Shown: in pieces, positions 1-5,764 of the stretch | Layout: each line of letters opens with the position of its first letter | Numbering within the stretch: position 1 is the first letter of the stretch | Assembly (NCBI GenBank): GCA_913773825.1 | Contig: CAJYHH010000006.1 | Coordinates: 1 to 6,402, forward strand | Origin: Candidatus Sericytochromatia bacterium | GTDB taxonomy: Bacteria > Cyanobacteriota > Sericytochromatia > UBA7694 | Length of the DNA: 6,402 nt | Direction: 5' to 3' | Notes under the pieces: model-generated | Seen by the model: only the letters and a program-made list of their open reading frames with translations | Told to the model about the DNA's origin: nothing | The model's database searches: none | Program-made: the position numbers and the translations under genes

Positions 1-263
1 GTAACCCCGAAAGCGGGGGGGTGTACACGGTTCTTAACAGAACTTTAGCCTCTCACCCCAGTCAAAATTTTACCCTTGACATCCACTCAAAAACCTCTCA
101 AACATTCAACCATCAGGCTCTTTTTACCCTCACATTTTGCTCACTCACCTTTACCCCCTTTGGTGAAATTCATCACCAGATGACAAGCACCTCCAAAAAC
201 GCGGTTGAGGATCGAAAACCACCCCCGGATGTATCAAACCCATCCCCAAATGGGAATTTCACC

Positions 264-305
264 GCCGGTCACCCACCGAAGAGACGACCGGCCGTTTGTC
301 TCTTC
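264..305. repeat. Two interlocked perfect inverted repeats (H-type pseudoknot geometry)
   Basis: GCCGGTC (264-270) is the exact reverse complement of GACCGGC (286-292), and GAAGAGAC (278-285) of GTCTCTTC (298-305). The order of the four arms is interleaved, so both stems can coexist only as a pseudoknot, or they can act as alternative hairpins. Nothing separates the two middle arms (285/286), so the 7-bp and 8-bp stems could stack end to end. The remaining loops are 7 bases (271-277) and 5 bases (293-297), which is feasible when read on the minus strand. No U-run follows on either side, so it does not look like a simple terminator. Its function is unknown. Confidence 0.5.
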
Positions 306-422
306 CACATCGTCGTTATGACACGTATCGCCCCATGTGGGTGCTACCCCAACCATCAGTCAGTGTCGTTCCCTCAAAAATCCACCCGAGGGCAACATCA
401 TCCGGATGTTTTGTGCCATAAA

Positions 423-445
423 CGGTTGATCGCAATCGGTTTTTT
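423..445 (+). terminator. Weak candidate intrinsic terminator
   Basis: CGGTTG (423-428) can pair with CAATCG (433-438) across the loop ATCG, giving six pairs including one G-U on the + strand, followed after one G by six T (440-445). The stem is short, and no gene is recognised upstream on this strand inside the window. It may end a transcript entering from the left, or it may be chance. Confidence 0.3.
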
Positions 446-463
446 ATCCCAACCCTATATCAT

Positions 464-960
464 TTATGGGAGTTGATTCCACGTTGTGGGTGGGTCATGT
501 TTGGCTTTCCATTTGCGGGGATTATTGGCGATATCAAAACGAATGCGGTTGATATGGCTAATGTCGCGCACAATCCGGTCATGATAATTGGCTTGCCAGA
601 CCTTTGGGCCTGGACGAGTCAGGTAAATCAGCTGTCTGAAATTGTTTTTTAGAGGCTGAAGAAGCATCTGGCTCACAAATCCAGACAATCCCGTAAATAT
701 GATCGGGCATGACAACAAAGGCATCTAGTTTAATTTCAGCTCTGAGTTGAGCAGATAGATTGTTGCGAAACTCTTCATCCTAAACAATCTGGCCTAAAGC
801 GTTTCGATGCATCTTGCCACGAATCATCTCACCAAAGATTTTCTGACCTCGATGAGTAAAGACGGTCAAAAAATATGCTCCTGCATCAGTGTCGTCGTAA
901 CCCTTGCGATGACACTGATGCAATTCGATCTTTACCAAGGTATTTTTCTGATTCAGGCAT
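464..960 (-). pseudogene. Decayed IS200-like/REP-associated (RAYT-type) Y1 transposase
   Basis: On the minus strand one frame reads from about 935 as GYDDTDAGAYFLTVFTHRGQ, then KIFGEMIRGK, the hallmark start of HUH single-Tyr transposases of the COG1943/REP-associated group. A TAG stop (780-782) interrupts it after GQIV. Past the stop the frame continues through FVVMPDHIYGIVWI, where the family normally has MPNH-hydrophobic-HG, so the second His of the HUH pair is Tyr (codon 693-695). The C-terminal part lies in another frame, entered somewhere around 640-690, and ends KVWQANYHDRIVRDISHINR...NNPRKW, which matches the family's catalytic-Tyr helix (WQRNYYEHIIR-like). The stretch between the two conserved blocks is shorter than usual, so a deletion is likely as well. 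An ATG at 958-960 is a possible old start but lies out of frame. Members of this family act on single-stranded palindromic DNA ends. This copy cannot encode an active enzyme. Recognition of the family is firm; the exact subgroup is less so. Confidence 0.85.
882..922. repeat. 19-base quasi-palindrome with 3-base loop inside the transposase remnant
   Basis: Arm 882-900 and arm 904-922 are reverse complements at 17 of 19 positions and are separated only by CCC (901-903). The outer 12 pairs are perfect (TGCATCAGTGTC against GACACTGATGCA). The two exceptions, 894/910 and 898/906, are G-T pairs on the + strand, so a + strand RNA could form an unbroken 19-pair stem. On the minus strand the same positions are C-A mismatches. 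One arm encodes the conserved KGYDDTDA of the transposase. The other falls in the poorly conserved stretch just before it, which suggests that it is an inverted copy made by template switching. Confidence 0.8.
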
Positions 961-1172
961 TACATTATTTGTCCTGAGTCTGATTTTGGTTAAAACTCGA
1001 TTTTGGGGTTTATTTTAACATCTAAATCAGAAATGTCTGCAAAACTTTCTCTGAATTATTTAAAAACCATAGAAATAACTTGAGAATAAGCTTCAAAATC
1101 TGGACTTTACTTAAACAAATCAGCAAAAATAAGCTGTCTGAATGCCAAGTTTTATAAGAGTGCTAAGAATGT

Positions 1173-1187
1173 GAGGTGCCAATCATG
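1173..1187 (+). promoter_or_regulatory. Ribosome binding site deciding the start of the GFA-like gene
   Basis: GAGG (1173-1176) lies 8 bases before the ATG at 1185, a normal spacing. The frame also opens with a GTG at 1176, but that codon overlaps the GAGG itself and has no site upstream, so ATG 1185 is preferred. A TATAAG-like -10 (1153-1158) is present upstream without a convincing -35. Confidence 0.6.
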
Positions 1188-1787
1188 AGCCAGACCCAAC
1201 AGAAGACGCAAGCGCAGCAGCACCAGAGCCAATCAACATCCCAAGCTGGGGTTCAGACAAAGACAAACATCCTGACTGCCAGTTGTCAGTGTGGGCAGGT
1301 TGTTGTTCAGGTTGCCGGTGAGCCACTTTCTACGGCCAATTGTTATTGTGATGACTGCCAGGCAGCAGCTCGTCAGATTGAATCTCGACCTGGAGCTTAT
1401 GCTGTAACCGAGCCCGATGGGGGTACCGGTTATTCCCTTTATCTGAAGCAGCGTGTGCGCTGTGTTAAAGGTGAAAATAAGCTCGAAGCTTTTAAACTTA
1501 AGCCCGACTCACCGACGAACCGTATGATTGCCAGCTGCTGTAACACACCCATGCTGCTGCAGTTCGATAATAATCTGCCCTGGGTCACGATGTATCGCTC
1601 GCGCTTTGGTTCTGAAGCCCGGCCGCTGGAGATGCGCATCTTTACCAAATATAAGCCCGCTCAGACTCAGTTATCTGACGACCTGACCAATTACACCACC
1701 TTTCCCTTCTGGTTACCGGTTTGGATGCCAGCTAAAATCATAAGCGCCATGCTTAAGGACAAACTCTTTGGGGGGCCATTTCCCTAA
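1185..1787 (+). CDS. GFA-like zinc protein (Mss4-like fold, DUF6151-type)
   Basis: This 200-residue protein has the cysteine pattern of the GFA (glutathione-dependent formaldehyde-activating) family: CQC at 34-36, CYCDDC at 53-58, and CCNTP at 118-122. These are the expected zinc-binding positions of the beta-rich Mss4-like fold. The founding family members promote addition of glutathione to formaldehyde, but many relatives have no proven activity, so the substrate is not known here. Residues 1-28 are a Gln/Ser/Thr-rich tail with ten Gln in the first 24 residues. It lies outside the domain and looks disordered. The C-terminus has a hydrophobic, Trp- and Pro-rich stretch (FPFWLPVWMPAKIISAML, 173-190) of a kind I associate with the DUF6151-like branch. 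There is no signal peptide, so it is probably cytoplasmic. It converges on the quinone oxidoreductase gene with a 23-base gap. Family assignment is confident; the DUF6151 subgroup is less certain. Confidence 0.8.
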   Translation: MSQTQQKTQAQQHQSQSTSQAGVQTKTNILTASCQCGQVVVQVAGEPLSTANCYCDDCQAAARQIESRPGAYAVTEPDGGTGYSLYLKQRVRCVKGENKLEAFKLKPDSPTNRMIASCCNTPMLLQFDNNLPWVTMYRSRFGSEARPLEMRIFTKYKPAQTQLSDDLTNYTTFPFWLPVWMPAKIISAMLKDKLFGGPFP

Positions 1788-1798
1788 AACATGGCGCT
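1743..1798. repeat. 9-bp inverted repeat spanning the end of the GFA-like gene
   Basis: AGCGCCATG (1743-1751) is exactly mirrored by CATGGCGCT (1790-1798), on either side of the stop codon and facing the convergent gene at 1811. The loop is 38 bases and contains a G-run/C-run pair (GGGG near 1769-1774, CCC near 1782-1784) that could fold inside it. No T-run follows in either direction, so a role as a shared terminator for the two convergent genes is possible but unproven. Confidence 0.4.
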
Positions 1799-1810
1799 AA
1801 ATACACGGGT

Positions 1811-2671
1811 TTAGAAGCTAAACATTTCTTTGAGGCCTTCTTTGAGCCCTACGGGTTTACGTCCTAAAACAGCTTCAAGCTCTGAGGTTACAGTGGCTTC
1901 CTGCTCCTGGGCAATATCAGCTAAGAAGGCGCTAAGCAGCTGAATCACACCCTCTGGCAGGCCAGCTGCTTTTAGATTTGCCTGGTATTGCTCCTGACTG
2001 ATAGCGGTATAGCTGACAGGCTCTCCAGCAAGCTCACTTAAGGCTGCTGCAACCTCAGCAAACGTCCAGGTCTGGCTGCCCGTAAACTGATAAATGCGAT
2101 TCTGACAGTCGCCGCTTGCCAAAACATTTGCGATCGCCTCGCCCATTTCACGGCGTAGGGCAAAGGCAACTTTTCCGCCATCATCAGGCAGATGAACGCC
2201 TGTCTGAACAAACTGTTTCCCGACATAGCCCGGAATCACGTCCATATAGAGTGAGTTGCGGAACAAAACATATTGCAGGCCGCTGGCTCTGATATAGTCT
2301 TCAGTTTCAAAATGACGCAGCATCAGCTGATTGATCAACTGTTCGCGGTTTTGAAGCGAGCGACCTGTGTAGGCAATACATTTAACGCCTTTGGATTTAG
2401 CTGCGTCTACCACATTGTGATGTTGCTGTAAGCCATTTTCAGCCTGACCACCTGAAACCAGCAGGACTTTTTCAATACCCTGCATGGCGCGTTTCAGAGA
2501 ATCCAGATCGTTATAGTCGCCTAGTCTGGCGTCTATACCCTGAGCTTTTAAGGCTTCTGCTTTTGATTCAGAGCGCGATAGGCCTGCAATCTGGCCAGCA
2601 GGCAGCAGTTTAAGTAATTGCTGAATGACCGCTGAACCAATTTGTCCACTTGCGCCAGTGACTAAAATCAT
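1811..2671 (-). CDS. NmrA/QorB-type NAD(P)H:quinone oxidoreductase
   Basis: The predicted 286-residue protein is an atypical short-chain dehydrogenase of the NmrA-like group and resembles Escherichia coli QorB (YtfG) along its whole length. The N-terminus MILVTGASGQIG carries the GxxGxxG dinucleotide-binding loop (residues 6-12). SRSESKAEALKAQGI, GDYNDLDSLKRAMQGIEKVL and QHHNVVDAAKSKGVKCIAYT follow in the order seen in QorB, which reduces quinones with NADPH in the cytoplasm. Two ATG codons stand in tandem. AAGGAG (2678-2683 on the + strand) is 6 bases from the ATG at 2671 but only 3 from the one at 2674. The shorter start also gives the family's usual first residues and length, so I chose it; a start at 2674 would add one Met. 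The gene is divergent from the AraC-type regulator 160 bases away, which is probably its controller. The exact substrate is inferred only from the family. Confidence 0.85.
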   Translation of the reverse strand: MILVTGASGQIGSAVIQQLLKLLPAGQIAGLSRSESKAEALKAQGIDARLGDYNDLDSLKRAMQGIEKVLLVSGGQAENGLQQHHNVVDAAKSKGVKCIAYTGRSLQNREQLINQLMLRHFETEDYIRASGLQYVLFRNSLYMDVIPGYVGKQFVQTGVHLPDDGGKVAFALRREMGEAIANVLASGDCQNRIYQFTGSQTWTFAEVAAALSELAGEPVSYTAISQEQYQANLKAAGLPEGVIQLLSAFLADIAQEQEATVTSELEAVLGRKPVGLKEGLKEMFSF

Positions 2672-2677
2672 CATGTT

Positions 2678-2703
2678 CTCCTTGAGATAAGGCGAAAAGC
2701 CTT
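2678..2703 (-). promoter_or_regulatory. Ribosome binding site and leader hairpin of the qorB-like gene
   Basis: On the minus strand a small hairpin, AAGGC/GCCTT with a five-base TTTTC loop (2689-2703), stands five bases upstream of the AAGGAG ribosome binding site (2678-2683). The pairing can be extended with one bulge. It could affect translation, but it is short and may be chance. Confidence 0.35.
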
Positions 2704-2795
2704 TATGTTTATTGTTTTAGCTTAGCCAGACTCTAAAGAAAGTTAAATTCACAACTGTGCTTGATTCTTGCCTGATTGGGTCAGAATAAAACTCA

Positions 2796-2810
2796 AGTGA
2801 TCAGCTCACT
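2796..2810. promoter_or_regulatory. Candidate operator in the divergent qorB-like/araC-like spacer
   Basis: AGTGA (2796-2800) and TCACT (2806-2810) form an inverted repeat with a 5-base gap, 25-39 bases before the regulator's ATG. A TTGATT at 2761-2766 could be a -35 for the + strand, with only a poor -10 (GAATAA, 2784-2789). AraC-type proteins usually bind direct repeats, so this could be a site for another factor or chance. Confidence 0.25.
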
Positions 2811-2834
2811 GTCTTTTTATGACTAAAATGAGCT

Positions 2835-3725
2835 ATGCCTGATTTAGCTAAAAACCCACAAGTAGAGCTTGCTGAGCTCATTCAACGCTATGCGCCTGCA
2901 GATGGCCTGAATCAGGTCATGCCAGGGGTTGATTGCATAAAATTCTCAGCGCCTGATCCGCTAACCCGCCGTTATTGGCATGCGTCGCTGGGGATTGTGG
3001 CTCAGGGAATGAAAGACGTGGGCTTGGGCGAGGCTCTTTACCGTTTTGGTGATGCCCACTACATCGCCACACCCGTTGATTTGCCTGTCACCAGTCAGAT
3101 TCATCAGGCTTCAGCTGTAGAACCTTATTTATGCCTGAGACTAGACTTTGATGCTCAGATTGTCAGTGAGCTGGCTGCTCAAATGCAGCTGGGCCAGCCT
3201 AGCCCAAGTGGGCATGCGATTTTTGTCAATCAAGCTTCTGACAGACTACTTGAAGCCGGCGTTCGCCTGCTTAGATTGCTGGAGCGACCACAAGATATAC
3301 CCATTTTAAGCCCTCTGGTGATCAGAGAGATTTTTTATTATTTGCTGCAAGGGCCTGACGGAGCCGCAATCTTACAACTCGTACGGGCTGGTGGAAATCT
3401 TCATGCGATTTATGCGGCCCTTTATAATTTGCGCAGTCGACTGGATCAGGATCTGGATGTGGACTGGCTGGCCCATCATGCCCAAATGAGCCGCTCAGCT
3501 TTTTTTCGGCATTTTCGCACTGTGACCACCATGAGTCCGGTGCAGTATCAAAAGCGTCTGCGCCTGCTTGAAGCCCGAAGACTCATGCTTGAAGAGGGCG
3601 AAAATGCTGAAAGCTCAGCTTTTCGCGTGGGTTATCGCAGTGCCTCTCAGTTTAGCCGGGAATATTCCCGGCTATTTGGCAATGCGCCCTGGCGGGATAC
3701 CCGTGATCTGCAAGTGCAACCTTAA
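2835..3725 (+). CDS. AraC-family transcriptional regulator with AraC_N-type sensor domain
   Basis: This 296-residue protein has the two-part layout of the AraC/XylS family. Residues about 20-175 resemble the AraC_N effector domain found in YqhC-like regulators. The C-terminal 100 residues form the double helix-turn-helix DNA-binding domain: the first near 207-229 (DVDWLAHHAQMSRSAFFRHF), then MSPVQYQKRLRLLEARRLM (233-251), and the second near 258-280 with the family signature VGYRSASQFSREYSRLFG (265-282). The usual Pro-containing end is present as NAPWRD. It is expected to bind DNA in the cytoplasm and to activate or repress nearby genes. E. coli YqhC, with the same layout, activates aldehyde reductases. 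By position the likely target is the divergent qorB-like gene. No good ribosome binding site precedes ATG 2835; the only sequence there is a weak purine stretch, so translation may be low. The effector is unknown. Confidence 0.9.
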   Translation: MPDLAKNPQVELAELIQRYAPADGLNQVMPGVDCIKFSAPDPLTRRYWHASLGIVAQGMKDVGLGEALYRFGDAHYIATPVDLPVTSQIHQASAVEPYLCLRLDFDAQIVSELAAQMQLGQPSPSGHAIFVNQASDRLLEAGVRLLRLLERPQDIPILSPLVIREIFYYLLQGPDGAAILQLVRAGGNLHAIYAALYNLRSRLDQDLDVDWLAHHAQMSRSAFFRHFRTVTTMSPVQYQKRLRLLEARRLMLEEGENAESSAFRVGYRSASQFSREYSRLFGNAPWRDTRDLQVQP

Positions 3726-3753
3726 ACATTTAGATAGCTTAGATGCGCTGTGT

Positions 3754-3778
3754 AAAAAAGTGTCTAGTAGAATTTTTT
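3754..3778 (+). terminator. Weak AT-rich hairpin after the araC-like gene
   Basis: A6 (3754-3759) can pair with T6 (3773-3778), and TCT (3763-3765) with AGA (3769-3771) inside it. The T-run is therefore part of the stem. It lies 29 bases past the stop codon and is the only terminator-like structure there, but it has almost no GC and may be chance. Confidence 0.3.
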
Positions 3779-3824
3779 AGATTAGTATAAAAAATTAGTT
3801 AAAAATATTGCTTTATTTAGTTCT

Positions 3825-3860
3825 AAACCTAGGTTTTATGCTTAAAGTTTTTTAGCATAA
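3825..3860. promoter_or_regulatory. Two adjoining palindromes upstream of the DUF4383-like gene
   Basis: AAACCTAGGTTT (3825-3836) is a perfect 12-base palindrome. It shares its last base with the start of a second inverted repeat, TTATGCT (3836-3842) and AGCATAA (3854-3860), inside which AAA (3844-3846) and TTT (3850-3852) also pair. No T-run follows, so a terminator is unlikely. Operator sites or a leader hairpin about 57-92 bases before the next ATG are plausible. TATGCT (3837-3842) could be a -10, but no -35 at proper spacing is visible. Confidence 0.45.
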
Positions 3861-3916
3861 GCATATGAGGATCTAGATGTTCTAAGCAGCTGTCAGAATG
3901 ATCAGGAGGAAAGCTT

Positions 3917-4387
3917 ATGCTGAGATGTATTCTGCGCACAGATAAAACCAGCGATTTTGCGAGCCTGGTAGGTGGTTTTTTTCTGATATCAGGGATTTGG
4001 GGACTCTTTAGCGAACGGGTATTTATGGCCTTAAGTACAAACCTGCTGCATGCCAGTATTCATTTTGCCCTCGGGATATCAGGTTTGATCTTGAGTTATC
4101 AAAGACGGGCGCACGGCTATAGTTTGTTTGTTGGTGTGCTCTTGTTAACAGTCGGCTTAATGCGCTTTATGCCGCTGACCAGCCAGTTGATTGTTGATTT
4201 ATTTAACCTCAGTGCTGCTGGTGCGATTCTTAATCTGGCTGTGGGTTCGGTTGCTTTAAGCCTGGGTTTAAGTGAACGGCGCATCGACGAAGAGGGTCAC
4301 GTGATGCCACTTGATCCCCTGGCAGCCGTTCGCCATCTCAAAGAACAGCGTTTGACCCGCCGTCTGGTGCAGCGTCAGCGGCTTTAG
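3917..4387 (+). CDS. Four-helix inner-membrane protein, DUF4383-like
   Basis: This 156-residue protein has four predicted membrane helices at about 14-31, 43-61, 67-85 and 98-118. Positive residues sit before helix 1, between helices 2 and 3 (QRRAHG) and after helix 4, so both ends should face the cytoplasm. The order of motifs, with NLLHASIHFALGISGL in helix 2, a Gly/Leu-rich helix 3 and LFNLSAAGAILNLAVGSVAL leading into helix 4, resembles the DUF4383 family of small membrane proteins of unknown function. The charged tail (119-156) has many Arg residues (ERR, RHLKEQRLTRRLVQRQR) and may be a cytoplasmic contact surface. AGGAGG (3904-3909), 7 bases before the ATG, is a near-ideal ribosome binding site, so the start is secure and expression may be good. 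No function is known. The gene stands alone, convergent with the App1-like gene 45 bases further on. Confidence 0.7.
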   Translation: MLRCILRTDKTSDFASLVGGFFLISGIWGLFSERVFMALSTNLLHASIHFALGISGLILSYQRRAHGYSLFVGVLLLTVGLMRFMPLTSQLIVDLFNLSAAGAILNLAVGSVALSLGLSERRIDEEGHVMPLDPLAAVRHLKEQRLTRRLVQRQRL

Positions 4388-4432
4388 GCGTAACTTTTAG
4401 GCTTAAGGGCTGAGCATCAAAAGCTGTTCAGA

Positions 4433-5593
4433 TTATTCGCTGGCAGGATGCAGACGCGCAAAAGCGACTTCTGCATTAACCGCTTGAGCTACGGCATCAA
4501 CATCAGTGGCTTGTAACAGGCCCTGCTGCTGCAAAATGAGCGCCTGGTCCAGGGCTGAACTTGTCAGGAACTGCCCTTGGAAGCGGGCTTCGTTGGGCTG
4601 GCTTTTGCTGACATTATTAATAAAGATGCCTTTGACGCGACCCGGAAACTCAGTGGCAATCTGGCGGTAGATTTCAGGATCTTTTTCGCCACTGTCACCA
4701 AACAACAGGAAACTGCGCTTAGGATAAGTACTGAGAATCCGACGCAGCCTGTCTACTTTATAGTTCTGCTGAGCAAAAGGGCTGTCATCTCCAACGCCAA
4801 AGCCCCATTTCTTCAGGTCAACCGCACCTTTGGGAAAACCGCGATAATCCATAAAGCGATAAATCGAGTCTGAAAGATTTATTGGGCTACCGGAGACATA
4901 TTGCGTATCGCCGTCATTGATACCATCACCCGCCAGCTCTAAACGCTGGTAGAGAACTGCTGTGCCTGGAACAGGTTCAACTGTATAGGCATTGCTAAAC
5001 AGCAAGCGGCGCAGAGACTTGAGTTTATTGGTGACATTGCTGATTTTAATCGTGTCGTCAATATCAGAAACAATCGCCAGGCCAGTATCCTGACTGCCTT
5101 GAATCACCACATTTTCGTTAACGACCGGCGCGCTGTAGTTCTGGCCAGGCGACAGGCTGGCACGCATACTGTGAATGCCAGGTGACAGCGGGCCGAATGC
5201 TTCAGCTGGTGTCTGAATCATGCCTTCTGCGTCACTGATCAGCGTCAGGGTTTTGCCATTGATCGTCATGTCGACTTTGACGCCGCCAACTTCTTTGACC
5301 GTCAGTGAGGTCAGGGCACGCCAGAAATTTAATAGGGTGGAATCCTGGGCGTTTTCAGGGCGCTGGGTTTCGGGCTTCATGACGCGGGCCCGGACATGTA
5401 CCGTGCCTTCGTTGCCATAACTTCTAAATAAACGAATCTGAAGGACTTTGGGTTTGGCCAGCGTGTTGAGATTTGTCTGAGCCCGCAGCTGAGCTGGTAA
5501 CTGAGCCATGGGAGCGCTACATGCACTTAAGCTGGCGCTAAAACTGGCAAGAGCTAATAAAGTCAGAGTGGATTTGCTAAAAGACTGAACCAT
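4433..5593 (-). CDS. Lipoprotein with App1/DUF2183 phosphatidate phosphatase-type domain
   Basis: This 386-residue protein begins with a lipoprotein signal (hydrophobic TLLALASFSASLSAC, lipobox L-S-A-C with Cys25), so it should be exported and lipid-anchored. Residues about 66-165 form a beta-rich domain typical of the region before the catalytic part in App1 proteins. The HAD-like DUF2183 domain follows: DIDDT (177-181) is the DxDxT nucleophile motif, YVSGSP (232-237) motif II, Lys279 in KVDRLRRIL a probable motif III lysine, and FGDSGEKDPEIY (298-309) the acidic motif IV. All expected catalytic residues are present. Yeast App1 is a Mg-dependent phosphatidate phosphatase; activity of bacterial members is inferred from it. 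The nearest Shine-Dalgarno (AGGA, 5607-5610) is 13 bases from the ATG, unusually far, and no better start exists. Divergent from the S8 protease lipoprotein. Confidence 0.88.
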   Translation of the reverse strand: MVQSFSKSTLTLLALASFSASLSACSAPMAQLPAQLRAQTNLNTLAKPKVLQIRLFRSYGNEGTVHVRARVMKPETQRPENAQDSTLLNFWRALTSLTVKEVGGVKVDMTINGKTLTLISDAEGMIQTPAEAFGPLSPGIHSMRASLSPGQNYSAPVVNENVVIQGSQDTGLAIVSDIDDTIKISNVTNKLKSLRRLLFSNAYTVEPVPGTAVLYQRLELAGDGINDGDTQYVSGSPINLSDSIYRFMDYRGFPKGAVDLKKWGFGVGDDSPFAQQNYKVDRLRRILSTYPKRSFLLFGDSGEKDPEIYRQIATEFPGRVKGIFINNVSKSQPNEARFQGQFLTSSALDQALILQQQGLLQATDVDAVAQAVNAEVAFARLHPASE

Positions 5594-5745
5594 TTTGGTG
5601 ATGTGTTCCTCGTCGCCAGAATTTGGGTCGGGCTTAGACGATAAGCTAGATCAAAAACCCGCTATGCCCAATCTGAAGCCTATTAATTGAAAAGAGATCC
5701 AGGGCTCTAAAGCATGATTTAAGCTCCAGAATACTTCTTTTTTTA

Positions 5746-5751
5746 ATTATA
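5746..5751 (-). promoter_or_regulatory. Candidate -10 element for the App1-like gene
   Basis: The minus strand reads TATAAT here, a perfect sigma-70 -10 hexamer, with TG two bases upstream. No -35 match is visible at 16-18 bases. If used, the leader would be roughly 145 bases long. AT-rich surroundings make chance matches likely. Confidence 0.3.
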
Positions 5752-5764
5752 GGCAATCAACGCA

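Larger units (their letters stand above)
1..463. other. C-rich noncoding region with many short inverted repeats
   Basis: I see no convincing gene here. By hand count, positions 61-420 of the + strand have about 120 C and 58 G, a skew not seen in the genes to the right. An open frame covers most of it, but the predicted peptide is a low-complexity mix of His, Pro, Thr and Ser, has no ribosome binding site, and matches no family I know. The stretch holds several small hairpins: CCCCG/CGGGG at 5-9 and 14-18 with loop AAAG; TGGTGA/TCACCA at 161-166 and 173-178; CCCAT/ATGGG near 239-254; an interlocked pair at 264-305; and the palindrome CATCCGGATG near 387-396. It lies directly 3' of the transposase remnant on the minus strand, so it may be the noncoding end or target repeats of that element. 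That link is inference. Confidence 0.5.

Noticed and set aside
5..18. CCCCG-AAAG-CGGGG hairpin as a terminator
   Set aside because: The five-pair stem is not followed by a T-run on the + strand, and on the minus strand the window ends after only four bases, so it cannot be judged.
361..369. CAGTGTCGT shared with 887-895, as a possible transposon end repeat
   Set aside because: A 9-base match is expected by chance in about a kilobase, and the flanking bases diverge at once apart from a similar CATCAG.
1..463. Group II intron or retron RNA as the explanation for the structured region
   Set aside because: I could not find a domain V-like hairpin, a reverse transcriptase or an msr/msd-type arrangement. 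The only enzyme remnant nearby is a Y1 transposase.
21..476. 151-codon open frame on the + strand
   Set aside because: No ribosome binding site. The peptide is a low-complexity mix of His, Pro, Ser and Thr with no recognisable domain, and the DNA is skewed and full of inverted repeats. The open frame is best explained by C-rich sequence lacking stops.
3568..3780. 70-codon + strand frame overlapping the end of the araC-like gene
   Set aside because: It overlaps the conserved second helix-turn-helix in another frame and has no domain or ribosome binding site of its own.
4577..4873. 98-codon + strand frame antisense to the App1-like gene
   Set aside because: It lies wholly opposite the conserved HAD domain and has no ribosome binding site or recognisable family.
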